Shown here piece after piece: positions 1-11,500 of a stretch of 64,000 nucleotides of DNA (within the stretch, counting starts at the first letter, position 1; every line of letters starts with the position of its first letter). Under the pieces are notes generated by a model. The model was given only the letters and a program-made list of their open reading frames with translations. It had not been told where the DNA came from and made no database searches. Origin of the DNA: Oryzias latipes (taxonomy: Eukaryota > Chordata > Actinopteri > Beloniformes > Adrianichthyidae); the NCBI RefSeq assembly GCF_002234675.1, contig NC_019872.2:9130950-9194949 (forward strand), written 5' to 3'. Both the position numbers and the translations under genes were made by a program.

Positions 1-2165
1 TCATGAAATAAAAAAGTCATTCTGAAAAACAGCAATGTGAAATAAAAACAAAGCTACTTTGGAAAAGATTGATTCTGAAATCTGAGTTTGAAAAAACAAG
101 CCATAGAATTATAACAATATTCAACGTGATCAAAAATGAATATTTTAAAATGCTGTTTTAAAATAATGAACATGTTTTTAAAGCAAAATGAATAATATTT
201 ATTAATATAATGGCTCATTTAAAATCTTTGTGCAGGTTCTTCCCAATTTCATGATCTTTTTATATATTTATGAGAGATTTATTGGTGGATTGTATGACTG
301 CACGAGGTCATTTTTATTTTTAATGATGAACAATTTGAGACTCCATATCTATATTCAGGTTTTTTATTCTGTCTGTTTGTTTGCTTTGATTAAAGTAGTT
401 TGCATTATTAGGCTTAATAGTATACATTTCCATAACCATGCTGATGATGCTCAGCCATACTGATCTAATAGAGAAAAGCTGCAAGCATGTGAAGGCTCTG
501 AAGATTTGATTTTATATATTTTTTCATTAAAAATATAATTAAATAAAATAACTGTGAAATAACTTTTTTTATTTTACTTTTTTAATGAAAAAATATAAAG
601 GGTAAAGTTGTTTTTTAAAGCTGAATGAATAGTATGACCTGTATTGCTGTGAGAACACTCAAACCTCTTTGTTTTAACATAAACATTTAAAGCTATACAT
701 ATTGATTTGCATATTTCAATAAAAATACCAACTTCTTAGTAATTACTTTGGCATTTCGTTTCACGAGACACTCAAATAAAGTCTCCAAGCAGAAAATTGA
801 TGTTTGATTTCAGCATTGTTACGTGTCTCACCTACAACCCTCAGAGTATAGGGATTTGTTGACGTTGAATTGTTCTCAATTCCCACAATCCAAATTGGGC
901 CCGCAACCGCAGAGTCCATGAGTTTCCCACCAACTCAGCTGTGATGATTGACGGCCCTGTGAAGGTGCTATTATGAAGCTCACCTAAACAATTAAAATAG
1001 ATTATGGTTAATGCAAGGTTTTCTCTTGTTTTTGTATCTCCTAGTTGTTTTTTATGCCATATTTTGAAGCGTAATTAAATCAATGTAATTTTAATTGATC
1101 AGCATAGTCACCTGAAGGATTGTGTAGTCAACAGAACTTCCAGTAATGTAAATGATCAGATTTGTTGCTGTCTTATATGTACTTAAAGTGTATTTTTCCG
1201 CTCTCCCCAAATTTCTTTTTGCCTAGAAGGGTCACCTGGGATACAAATTAAAGAAAAGAGTAACCGAAAACTACCCGCATAATAGAATTAGCTGCTGAAA
1301 TCATTAAAAGTTTTCTTTTAATGATGGCAAAAAATTCAACTCTGTTTTTGGATTGTCCAATCTTTTTTGTTAGCTAAAACATCACTACCAGTTTAAATTT
1401 CAATTGGATTTTTTATGTTAATCTATAAAACCTGTATAACTTAACAAGCTGCTTCCTTTAATACCTGCAAAAGTAGAACATTAAAGACAAATGTGCTACA
1501 AAGTGTTTTACATTTACATGAAGGGTCATGTGGTGCAAAATTATAGCAAAGTGATAACTAAGGAACTACAAGAACCAACTCTTATCTCAGTTAAGTCTAA
1601 AAAAATAAAAAAAATCATGTTTGACATAGGAACAAACAGAGATCTTATAGAGAAACTGAGGCCACCGTAGGAAAAGAGTAAAACAAAAAATTCTGCCTTA
1701 AAAATGAAAAACCTTTAAACGAGCCTTCAACAAAACAAAACATTTAAGTGATCCTCAAAAAGCTTTGTGACAAAAAGGAAAAATTTCAAATGTTTTTATA
1801 AATTTGTGGGTAGTAAATCTGTTATGACATGAGTTTCAGAAGATGTTTTGGGTAAAATATCACTAAAATGTGTTAAAAATTAGTTTTGATTTACACAACT
1901 TTAGTGCAGGAAAAAGAAGCAAACAATAAGTAAAGAATGAGTTTCAAAATGTTGCTGGGCCACACATTCTTCATAGCTAATAAACAGGTTAATTACAAAA
2001 TCCAAACCTTTTTACAAAACTAAAACTTAAAAACCAGAGATGCTGATTTTGAATTTTTAAAAGATTACCCTCCGGGATTTTTAGCTGCAGATATGTGTGT
2101 GTTTATATGATGTGGATAATGAAGGACTTTTAAATGTATACATAGACAAAATATGTAACTTTTAA

Positions 2166-2215
2166 CCCTTGTGCTATCCTAGGCACTTTACCATTGGGAG
2201 TTGGGTCATCTAGAC
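2166..2215. repeat. One-ended fragment of the 205-bp MITE family
   Basis: The first 50 or so bases of the family seen complete at 6495, 16536 and 29261 (terminal CCCTTGTGCTATCCTAG, then the TTGGGTCATCTAGAC segment). Similarity then stops and the other terminus is missing, so this is a truncated copy in an intron of the pseudogene. Confidence 0.7.
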
Positions 2216-2539
2216 GGGATCCAGTCTGAACCTTCCCTGTGTTCTGACCAACATTCCATCTTGTTCAGGATCAAGCCCTCAAATAAATCAATGCTTCAGC
2301 TCCCTAGCAGTGCTTGGCATCTAAGTTTACAACAAAACACTGATCCCTTTGAATGTCTCTAAATTAGTTTGAGAAAATAATGTAGACCTACACTATTATA
2401 AAAATTTATGTTGGTTGATGTTTTTTAAACACATTTTGTCTCCAAACTTTTCCTCAAGTAAAACAAAATTAGTTAACAGTGGATACTGAGTGGGTGTTGT
2501 TAGTATAAGGAAGTTGTAGGTCAAACAAATTGTTGTGTT

Positions 2540-2890
2540 TGACAGGTGTGCATGTGTCACTTTTATTTTGAAAAGTTCAAAATGGCAGTGCCATCTCTCT
2601 TCTCCCTCTGTTTATTGATATTTGTTTAATTAAACTTAATAGCATTGTATTTGTTTCATTTTTCAAGGTAAATTGGATTGATTGCATTTCAAAAAAGCTT
2701 TTGCTGTGCTTTTAGGTTGAAAGGTGTGTCACTTTTATTTTGAAGAGTTTAAAAGGGAAGTGCCATCTTTGTTCCTCATGCTTTCAATGCATTAATGGTT
2801 TATTAACAACATGAACATATTAATGCTGATTCAAGCAGAATAGCATTGTATTTTTTTCATTTTTCAAGGTAAATTGGATTGATTGCATTT
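2540..2890. repeat. Two-unit tandem repeat of about 185 bp
   Basis: Two adjacent units (about 2540-2695 and 2722-2890) share GTGTCACTTTTATTTTGAA at the start and TTTTTCAAGGTAAATTGGAT followed by GATTGCATTTCAA at the end, with a diverged middle. The corresponding intron of the intact gene (14142-14222) has the 3' part only once, so the duplication is private to the pseudogene copy. Confidence 0.7.
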
Positions 2891-3599
2891 CAAGAATAGT
2901 GTATCAAAGATCTCTTAACAGCATCTTGGTGTATGGAAGTACTCACAACTGTCTTGCTCTGCTCTATCAGTGCAATCACTGTGTTCTTCAGACATTCATC
3001 TTTGGCAGACGCATCAGTGAAGAGGAAGATCTCAGAATTAGGAGGAGAGCCAGTTAGAGCCAGCTGAAAAAAAGTCAAACAGAAGATACCACTAGACCAG
3101 TGGTTATCGAACTTTCTTCAGTGATGTACCCCCTTAGAAATATATTTTTAGTCAAGTACCCCCTGACACGGGCAAAACATTTTTGGAAGAAAAAAGAGGT
3201 ACAGTGCTGTAAAGTCAGATTTATTCAAGCCAAACAACAGTGAACCTGACAAAAACATTCATATGGCAAACATCAGATGTACAAACAAAAAAGAAAAAAC
3301 AGAAGACGTTGACCACCAGAAGGTATAAAACCAGTCAAAACTCAAATGTGCAAAATGCTGCTAATAATAAATAAAATAAAAAATATACATGAATAACAAA
3401 AATCTGTTCACATAAATAAATCTATAACTTAATTATAAATAAATAATATTTTGTTTACAAAATAAATTAACTTCATAAATAAAGATTTGCTCACAAATAA
3501 TAATTATTAATTATTATATTATTATAATTTTAACTTTAATGCTGTCGTTCAAAACATCGTGCAACACAGGGCTCCTTTTCTTGTACGCTAGCGCTTCCC

Positions 3600-4482
3600 T
3601 GTGTATCACACAGTGCGTCCACTTGATGTCGGGATTTCGTTTTTAATCCGTGCTATGAGGCCTTTCGCGCTGCCCGTCATTGATGCAGCCGCATCTGTGC
3701 AGACGCTGCTGCAGGATTTCCAGCTGATAGCGTTTCTGGTGAAAAACATGTTAACGACATTAAAAATGTCCTCTTCGGTTGTTCGCCCCCCATTTCTTTG
3801 CAGAATAGAATGTGTTCACAGATGTCGTCCGTGTCAATGTATCTTACAAATGCAACAAGTTGCGCATGTCCACTCACATCTGTGGATTCATCCAGCTGCA
3901 GTTAAAAATTAGTCGCCAAGTTTCCCCATAACTTGTTCGATAATGTCTGTGCCCATGATATTTATTCGGCAAACGGTGTCATTGGACAGAGGCACGGTTT
4001 TTAATGTATCCGCTGATTTTTTGTCCAGCATAGTTTCGGCCAATACCAAAGCGGCGGGGAGCAGTAGGTCTTCCGCTATGGTGAACGTTTTTTTTGGCTT
4101 TAGCAACAAGCAAAGACACCGCGTAAGAAGCCTCCAGGGCTTTGGCTGATGTAGTGGAGACTTTTCGCATTGTGGCTTGGGATGACTTGAAATCAGAAAG
4201 TTTTCTCCTGAAGAACTCTGGTGCCTTACCAACGTGACATCCATGTTTTGTGTTGAGATGCCGCTGGAGGTGTGCCGGCTTCATGCTAGCGTTGGCTAAC
4301 TTCTCCCCGCAAAAAAAAAAAAACAGTGCCTGGGGTGGGTCAGAGCTCGTGGACGTAAATCCCAATAAAACATATTCTTCCATGTAATTTCTGGACTTTG
4401 TCACCTCTTGTTTTGTTTTCTTTTTCACTTGTCCATCTGTACTTTCAGCAGCATGGCTGCTGCACTTTAACCACGTCTCCAT
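3600..4482 (-). pseudogene. hAT transposase remnant, ZBED5/FAM200-like
   Basis: The longest piece (3979-4482) has an N-terminal BED zinc finger followed by a segment typical of domesticated and free Charlie-type hAT proteins. The next piece (3909-4244, other frame) continues with ILPAA...VPLSNDTVCRI. A third piece (3677-3877) continues in yet another frame with SAQMRLHQ-type sequence. At least two frameshifts and several stops separate them. The catalytic core and the C-terminal hAT dimerisation domain are not visible, so the element could not make its own transposase. Confidence 0.7.
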
Positions 4483-4484
4483 AG

Positions 4485-5664
4485 CAGGGCTCCAGACTAA
4501 CTTTTTTCACTAAGAGCACAGTGGCCCCCAACTAAAAAATTTAGGGGCACAACCAGAAAATTTAAGGGCGCATACCGTAAATCAACATGCTAACCAAATC
4601 TACTAATTTCCACTGTATTACTAATAAATACTTTAATAATAGATGCAAAAATTACAATGTGCTGTTTCACATTCAGTGTCACATTTTAATCTGCACTTTT
4701 GAAGATGCAACAAGAAGGTAAACTGACAGAAGAAGGTAAACTGTAAAAGAACGGGCGATGTTCACCGGATATCAGAACAATCGATACAGATACCTGAGAT
4801 CAGAGAGAGGCTCAAAAACTGATGGAAATTTATCTTGGTGACACCAAATAAGTGCAGCCAAGACGCACAATAAGCGTGTTTGAGATCCCCCAGATGGACG
4901 CAACGCTGTTCAGATCACCTGGTGTGTGACATATATGTTTTGTTTTTGCTCCAAAATCACCTGTCAATCATCACAAATCAGGAGAAAGGGGCGGGAGCAG
5001 CAAGGCCCCAACCTACCGAACGCAGCTGGAAATTTAGTTTCCTGCTTTCAAGCCTGGTCATTGTCACGCCCCCAATAGTCATTTACTCCACTGTGATTGG
5101 TTGGTTTGTCAGCTCCGCACACGACAATGAAAAGGTGTCATTCATACAAACTGGCAGGACGCATTAAAATTAAACTTTCATTTCGAAGGTGGGGGACACA
5201 AATAGCCCGCGGGCCGCGAGTTTGAGACCCCTGCTGTAGACTCTGGCACTGGTACACTAGCCGCAGGTCGGAAGAACGAATCAATGGTTCGCTTGCTCAT
5301 AGCTCAGATGCACGCACAGGTTGTAATATTTGTCTCCGTTTCCTTCCCACAGATGTTTACGCGCTCTCGATTATCTCTAGGCCCCTTCCCCTACACGCAT
5401 TTTAGCCACTTACGCGAGTGTGTGCTCTCGTCTCTTGAGTATGTGTGCGAGTTTGTGTGTGTGTTTGCGTGCGTGTGCGCTCGCGTCTCATTGATTATTT
5501 CATTGATCATTGATGTGCCCCATCCACGTTTAATGTATAAAAAATACAGAGTGAGGGGAGGCAAATTTACTGGTCGCACATGTGCGACTGGATGTAAAAT
5601 TCAGTCGCACACTCTCAAATTTTGGTCGCAAAATGCGACCAAATGGTTGCAGTCTGGAGCCCGG
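4485..5664. mobile_element. Nested inverted-repeat element with 5-bp target duplication
   Basis: The left terminus CAGGGCTCCAGACT is matched by AGTCTGGAGCCCGG at the right. CATAG abuts both ends (4480-4484 and 5665-5669), as expected for a 5-bp target duplication. It sits inside the transposase end of the larger hAT element, upstream of its start codon. No transposase is recognisable inside. A stretch at 5196-5232 (GCGAGTTTGAGACCCCTGCTG) looks like one end of yet another hAT-type element. The 5-bp duplication suggests the hAT5 group, but this is only an inference. Confidence 0.6.
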
Positions 5665-6494
5665 CATAGTTACAGTGTTATGGTAATGACAGGTCGTTGA
5701 TGAGTGCGTGACGTCAGTGGGTCGAACTAACTTGGTGTGGGGGGGGGGGGGAGTTTTATTTCAAAGGATATTGAAACTAAACACTGAATATAAAATTCAG
5801 TGCATGAACACTTATTTATATTTTATCGAACTTTTTACAAAATAATTTTTCTCAAGATTTATTATTAGGATGAGCCTACTGATATAGATATTTTGAAAAG
5901 CTACACATACCCCCTGCAGTACCTCCACGTACCCCCAGGGGTACGCGTACCCCCATTTGAGAACCACTGTTCTAGAATATCAAAAGTTTGACAATAAAAA
6001 CTAAAGTAGAATTGAACACAGCATAAAACCTGAAGTCCTGAAAGACTCATTTCTGGAGTATCTCCACCTTCGTACGCTCTTAGTGAACTGATTTAACCTT
6101 TGAAGACCTTTGAAGACCAAAATATTTTTGGGTCTTTGTTTTTCTTAATTTTATTTTTTATTAATTTTTCATTTTTTTTGAAAAGGGGCTTATGTTGGTT
6201 CATTTAAAAACAATGGCGGTTGGAAATCTTTATGGTAATACGGCAGGTCAATTCTGCTCTGGGCAGTACATCACTCAAGAATGTCAAAGGGTTTTAATAC
6301 TGAAAGAATTCTCTGTCCCCAGTAGCTCCTCGCATGTCCTCCAGAAGCTGACTGGTTGCAGATATTTCCAGCTCTGCTGCTTCCCTCTGAAGAAGTCCAT
6401 GGCTGGAGGTGTAAGAATCTTTGTTGATCCCACCTTTAGGCTCAACTGAACTTGTTGCATCAAAGAAACCCCCATGGCTGCACTTTCCTGGTAA

Positions 6495-6699
6495 CCCTTG
6501 TGCTATCCTAGGCACTTTACCATTGGGAGATGGGTCATCTAGACCCACTAGACAGTGCTCTGACCCTTTTTTCTTCAATGATTTGTGATCTTCACTGGTG
6601 TCCATGGATTGCATGAAATCTTTCCACCTTTATCCACCTTTGTCATGGTAGGGAGAACACGTCAATGTAAGGGTGGGGTCATCTAAGATAGCACAAGGG
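6495..6699. mobile_element. 205-bp piggyBac-like MITE, copy 1
   Basis: Inverted ends CCCTTGTGCTATC and GATAGCACAAGGG enclose 205 bp. Flanking GTAA and ATAA resemble a degraded four-base duplication. The intact vwa7 copy at 15221-15240 shows the unoccupied site. The insertion lies a few bases upstream of the splice acceptor of the 6301-6487 exon, so it replaces the native polypyrimidine and branch region of that exon. Confidence 0.8.
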
Positions 6700-6966
6700 A
6701 TAATCATCGAAACAAAACCAAAAATAAATAAAACTGTAGAATTCTCAGCTTCCCAAGTAAAAGCACAACTACTATACTTATCACAGCAAACGAACAAATG
6801 GACACTTGATTTATATATTTAAACAAAAAAAATAGTAAAGCTAAAGTGAACATTGATGTCACTGATTTCACTACCTCAACACAAGGTGCATGAACCAAAA
6901 AAAAAATATTCTTTAACACATTTTTGTGAATCAGGATAATTTTGTGAATAAAAATGCTGGTTTCCC

Positions 6967-7795
6967 TTAGGGGGTCCTGGCTCGTACCTGGGGTTGGGGC
7001 AGGGGGGTGCCCAGAACTCCTGGGCGGTGGGGTGCTTGTCTGGGGCTGTGGGCGCTCTTTTGGGGCAGCCCCCCTCCCGGCGCGGCGGGGGGCTGCTCTC
7101 CTGGTTGGGCAGGAGCTGCACTCTCTGTCCCCCCATGCCTCCCTGCTCTCTGGCTCTGGGGGCCCCCATGGCGGTCCTGCTGGCCCTGGCCTGGGTGGCG
7201 GATGTGATCACTTGGGGGGCGGTTGTCCTCTATCTGCTACCGTGCGTGGGTTGGGGGGTTCTAGCTGATGCTGGTGCTGTGGCGGGGCTCTTGGTGTGGG
7301 GATGGCTGGGCACTCTCACTCTTTCCTTTACATTCCATCCTCCATTTTAGAAGAACATGAACACTCACTCAAGCACAGGTGTTAGCTCACCTTTGCTCTA
7401 ATGTTTAGGTTGATTGAATGAAATATTTCACACTAGTTGGTTTGAAGGTATAAGTATGCGTGTGTAAACAATATTTGTATTGTGTACATGTTGACATGTG
7501 AACATTTTTGGAGCCAACAGGTGTGTTGATTACATTTGAGTGTTTGTGTGGACAGGCCCCGCCCTTATAGACTTGTATTACATCTGAACCTCACCGTAAT
7601 GAGTATAACCATCCAGAAACTTGTTGCTTTATGCTGCTTCATGGTTTTATTTCCCCCTTTCTATTATCACCCTCCTATCCCCCCCCTCTCTAACATCCCT
7701 TTCTCTTCCTCCCTCCTTTCCTTTTCTGTCCGGTCCAACACAAAAGAGTTTCAAATATGATTAAAATGAATAAAGTTTGGCCTTGAGTACAAAAG
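6967..7795 (+). repeat. GC-rich then pyrimidine-rich block, probable retroelement 3' end
   Basis: Sequence shared with the intact vwa7 copy stops abruptly at AAAATGCTGGTTT (6967). It is followed by about 300 bp of very G+C-rich, G-run-bearing DNA, then A+T-rich sequence, then a pyrimidine-rich stretch ending in AATGAATAAAGTTTGGCC at about 7765-7782. An AATAAA near the end suggests the 3' end of an inserted retroelement. I cannot name the family. The open frames inside the G-rich part are low-complexity and are not treated as genes. Confidence 0.4.
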
Positions 7796-8507
7796 GGGTT
7801 TATTCAGACATACCTCTGGTTTGTCTGAAGATTCCTAACCCCTGTTGTTAAAGTAAAATATGTCCATCACAAGAGGCCTTCAGCTCTCATCTGTTTGCCC
7901 AGATGTTGGACAGGACAAGTTAAAAATAAATAAATAAATAAAAGGAAGTGTTTATTTTAACTTATTACATTATTGTATTTTAAAAGAAATGACAATAGTC
8001 AAGTAAGAGAAAACTTTTACTAATCAAATACTATACTTCATCATTAGCATTAGAACAAATCTCATTAAAATTAAATACAAAAATTTATTTTTTAATTTTA
8101 TACACAAACCTTATGCCCCCTACCGCAAAACCTTAATAAGAAAAAGTAGCCACATATTCAAGGTTGATTATAGAACTACTATAAACCGTATGCAGATGTA
8201 GGAATATAAAAGAAAAAAAAATCAAATATCATGACAATGTCAAAATGTAAACCTTTGATTTAATTTTTATAGATAATTTTTTTAATTTCTCTTAGTTTTT
8301 TAACTTATTAAAAATATTACTTGTGCTGAGATTCACCAATTTATTTCATTCTCAGATGAATACAATTATGCAGTGACTATATGCAAAATTCCTTTGCTGC
8401 AGTTTGATGAAAATCATACCATCTTTGTGTGAGCGCTAACTAATTGTTAACGCCTTGTGGCCGATCTGCTACAACATCAAAAACTCTGGAAAATATAGAA
8501 ATTAATC
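7796..8507. other. Intergenic/3' flank of vwa7-like gene
   Basis: A+T-rich sequence downstream (minus sense) of the vwa7 stop codon. It probably contains the 3' UTR. No gene, tRNA or clear transposon end was found. Confidence 0.5.
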
Positions 8508-11500
8508 TCAATGCATCTTACAGCCCAACATAAGCCCCAAAATTATGACACTGAGGCAAAGAAGAGAGGGCTGGACAGCTCCAGATGATGAAGCTGTTGT
8601 TGATGAACTTGGCTTGATTGTTGGACTGAATGTTGTGCTTACATTTGGGGCAACAGAGTAACTACAGACTTCCACATTACCCACTCGATCTACAACCACC
8701 AGCTGCACGTTAGGCGAGCAGCAGGATGCGTTGTAGGATACCAGCGTCACGTTGGCTGTTGTCATATTGAAGTTTAAGATGCCGTCGCCTTCTCTGAGAC
8801 AGATGCTATCGATCCCAGTTCCATTTTCTCCGTCGGCCGCTTGGACAGAGAGCTCCCATGTAGACTGGTTGCAGCTGTCACTGCAGTTGGACTGGAGACT
8901 AAGCAACTGGCAAACTGGAGGAGAAAAATCTGTCACCTGAAGGTGGAAGAAAAAGGAAAGATTACCACAAATTTAAAAAATATAGGTATAAATATTATGT
9001 ATAGCAATGTAGTCTTCTATCTCAAATGGACCTTTGGAAGAACAGTGAGACGCAGCACATCATAGTTGGCGTCTGCACCTCCTGGAGCTCCAGCTTCTAT
9101 GGTCAGTGTGACACCAGTACCAGACTGGGAGGCCAGAGGTGCTGTGATACTTGCAGTTCCGTTGGCACTACCTCCACTTTCCAGAGTTAAACTGTATGGG
9201 AAGGTTAAATTATAACCTTGGTCATTGGTAGCTTTGATGACAAAGTTTCCTCCTTTGCCTGTGGTCGTCACAGAAAAGGGAATGAGGAGCGGAGTTCCAG
9301 GCTCTAAGACACTTCCTGTATCAGACTGAAAACAAACAGATCAAAAGAACATGCTAAAAAGACAAATAAACAACTTTTATTTGAGTTAAATGGTTTTGAC
9401 ACATCTTCTTACCAAAGTAACAGTTACGCAAGAGGCTCTGAGGCTGGTTGAAGACTGCCTCTGGAATGTCATTGAGGATTCTCTCGAGGTTGTACTGTTG
9501 GTGCTCTGTCCCTTCACTAATACCACAAACTCAACTGATGGTATCTTGTCAAAATGGACTAAGTATTGTCCTCCACCCTGAGCCTCCACATGACCATTAA
9601 CCTGCCCTGACCCTGAGGATTCAACCAAAGTGACTTCTGTTACAGTGGAGATGTCAGCTTCAAGTAGAACAACCTGCAAACTGGTGTTGCTGCCTTTAAA
9701 GGAAAGAAAAACAGGTCAAACTAAAAAGCTGGGAAACTCCCTCAAACAAAATAAAAGCACAGGAAAGGGCTTTTTTTTAACCTGCTGTTGGACGATTTTC
9801 AACTAGATCAAATCCTCCTAATGGGCCCTTAGATTGCTTAACAAAGCTAAAGATGAAATCAATAGGACTCTGACCTGTAAATAGAAAAAAATATATATAT
9901 ATACAAGGAACATTGTCCTTTACATCTTTCAGTCATACAAAACAGGGGGTCAGTCATAGTGCACCACATGGCTCTGTGCTTGGTCAGTTTTTTTTCCCAT
10001 TTGCTTGCTTTGATTAAAGTGGTTTGCATTTTTAAGTGCATACATTTCCATTGTCATGCTGCTGATACTCAGCCATACTCATCTAATCGATACATGCAGA
10101 TTTACAATTATGTCAGGGCTCTGAAGGCTAGATTTTTTTTTCGTAAATCCAGTTGAAATTGAAAAGGTTGCCTTTAATAGCTGAATGGATGCCATGAGTC
10201 TTTCTCCTGTGCGGCTATGAAGACTCTCAACATTCTTTGATTATAATCATCGAAAATGTATATATACACTCACTGGCCATTTTATGTGGTACACCTTGGT
10301 AGTACTAAGTTGGACCCCCTTTTGCCATCAGAACTATCTCAATCCTTCGTGGCACAGATTCAAGAAGGTGCTGGAAACATTCCTTGGAGAGTTTGGTAGC
10401 ATCACACAGTTACTTCAAATTTGTTGGCTAGTCATCCAGAATGCCAATCTCCCGTTTCACCAATTCCCAAAGTTGCTCTATTGCGTAGAGATCTCATGAC
10501 TGTGTCTGTCATTTGAGAACTCATTGTCATGTTCAAGAAACCAGCCAGAGATGATTTCATGTTATCCTGCTGGAAGCAGCCATCAGAAGATGGTACACTA
10601 AGGTCAGAAAGGGATGGCCTTGATCAACAACAACACTCGTGTAGGCAGTGGCATTGTAACAATGCTCAATTGGAACTAAGAGGCCCAAAGTCCCCCAACA
10701 AAATTGAGACAAGGCAAGATGGATCCATGGTTTCATGTAGTTTGGGGCAAATTCTGAAATGGATACTCATCAGACCAGGCAACGTTTATCCAATCTTCTA
10801 TTGTCCAGTTTTGGTGAGCCTGTGTGAATTGTAGCCTCAGTTTTGTGTTCCTAGGAGTGGCACCAGATGTGATCTTCTGCTGCTGTAGCCCATCTGCCTC
10901 AATGTTGGATGTGTTGTGCGTTCAAAGATGCTCTTCTGCAGACCTCAGATGTAACCAGTAGTTATTTGAGTTACTGTTGCTTTTCTATCTATATGGAACC
11001 AGTCTGATCATTCTCCTCTGACATCTGGCACCAACAATGCATTACAGTGCCACGGCACAGATGGAAGTATCCAGCTTCTGATGGCTACTTCCAGCAGGAT
11101 AACCCGGCATGTCATAAAGCTGGAATCAACTCACTCTGGTGTCTTGAACATGATAACTATCACTGTCCTCAAATGGCCTCCACAGTCACCAGATCTCAAC
11201 CCAATAGAGAGACTTTGGGATGTGGTGGAACGGCAGATTGGCATCATGGATGTGCAGTTGACAAATCTGCAGCAACTGTGTGATGCTTTCATGTCAATTA
11301 GGACCAAACTCTCTGAGGAATGTTTCCAGTACCTATTTGAAGCTATGCCACAAAGGAATAAGGCAATTCTGAAGTTAAAAGGGGTCCAACCTGGTACTTA
11401 GAGACTTTTGCTATTTGATTTAATCAGACACTCAAGATAAACTTTTTTTCAGAAGAAAAATTCTATAAATATTTGATTTCAGCATTGTTAGGTGTCTCAC

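Larger units (their letters stand above)
3098..5969 (-). mobile_element. hAT-type DNA transposon with BED-finger transposase remnant
   Basis: The ends are inverted: CAGTGGTTATCGAAC on the left and GAGAACCACTG on the right, each followed inward by runs of GTACCCCC. The flanks share CTAGA (cactagac on the left, ttctagaa on the right), consistent with a decayed 8-bp target duplication. The same site in the intact vwa7 gene, at about 14415, has no insert. The minus strand from about 4482 to 3600 encodes broken pieces of a BED-zinc-finger transposase of the ZBED5/FAM200 (Charlie) type: a C-x2-C...H-x4-H finger (FFCGEKLANA...HLQRHLNTKH), EFFRRKLSDFK, ALEASYAVSLLVAKAKK and, in another frame, VPLSNDTVCRIN. 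Frameshifts and stops leave no usable ORF. A second element is nested inside at 4485-5664. Confidence 0.8.
386..6967 (-). pseudogene. Partial tandem copy of the vwa7-like gene, decayed
   Basis: Read on the minus strand, this stretch is collinear with 15490 down to about 10005, which is the middle of the intact vwa7-like gene, in introns as well as exons. Recognisable exon equivalents lie at about 6301-6487 (motif KCSHGG, open), 6027-6115 (5' part lost), 2945-3063 (LALTGSPPNSEIF, open), 1098-1230 and 841-990. The copy is broken. The exon with the VWA metal-site motif is deleted near 6213. The exon matching 12098-12310 is deleted near 1300. The 1098-1230 exon reads into an in-frame TAA. The 841-990 exon carries about 5 extra bases that shift the frame. 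The first four exons are absent: homology stops at about 6967. The 3' end probably continues before base 1. Conservation of intron sequence shows this is a segmental duplication and not a retrocopy. Confidence 0.85.

Noticed and set aside
3909-4482. A host ZBED-type zinc-finger gene
   Set aside because: The coding pieces lie inside a transposon with inverted ends, contain frameshifts and lack the rest of the protein, so it is a transposase remnant.
6876-7350. Overlapping G/L/P-rich open frames on both strands
   Set aside because: Produced by a very G+C-rich, low-complexity block. Three frames and both strands are open at once and no domain is seen.
11047-11401. A complete Tc1 transposase gene
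   Set aside because: Only the C-terminal third is present, and it faces an inverted copy of the same region.
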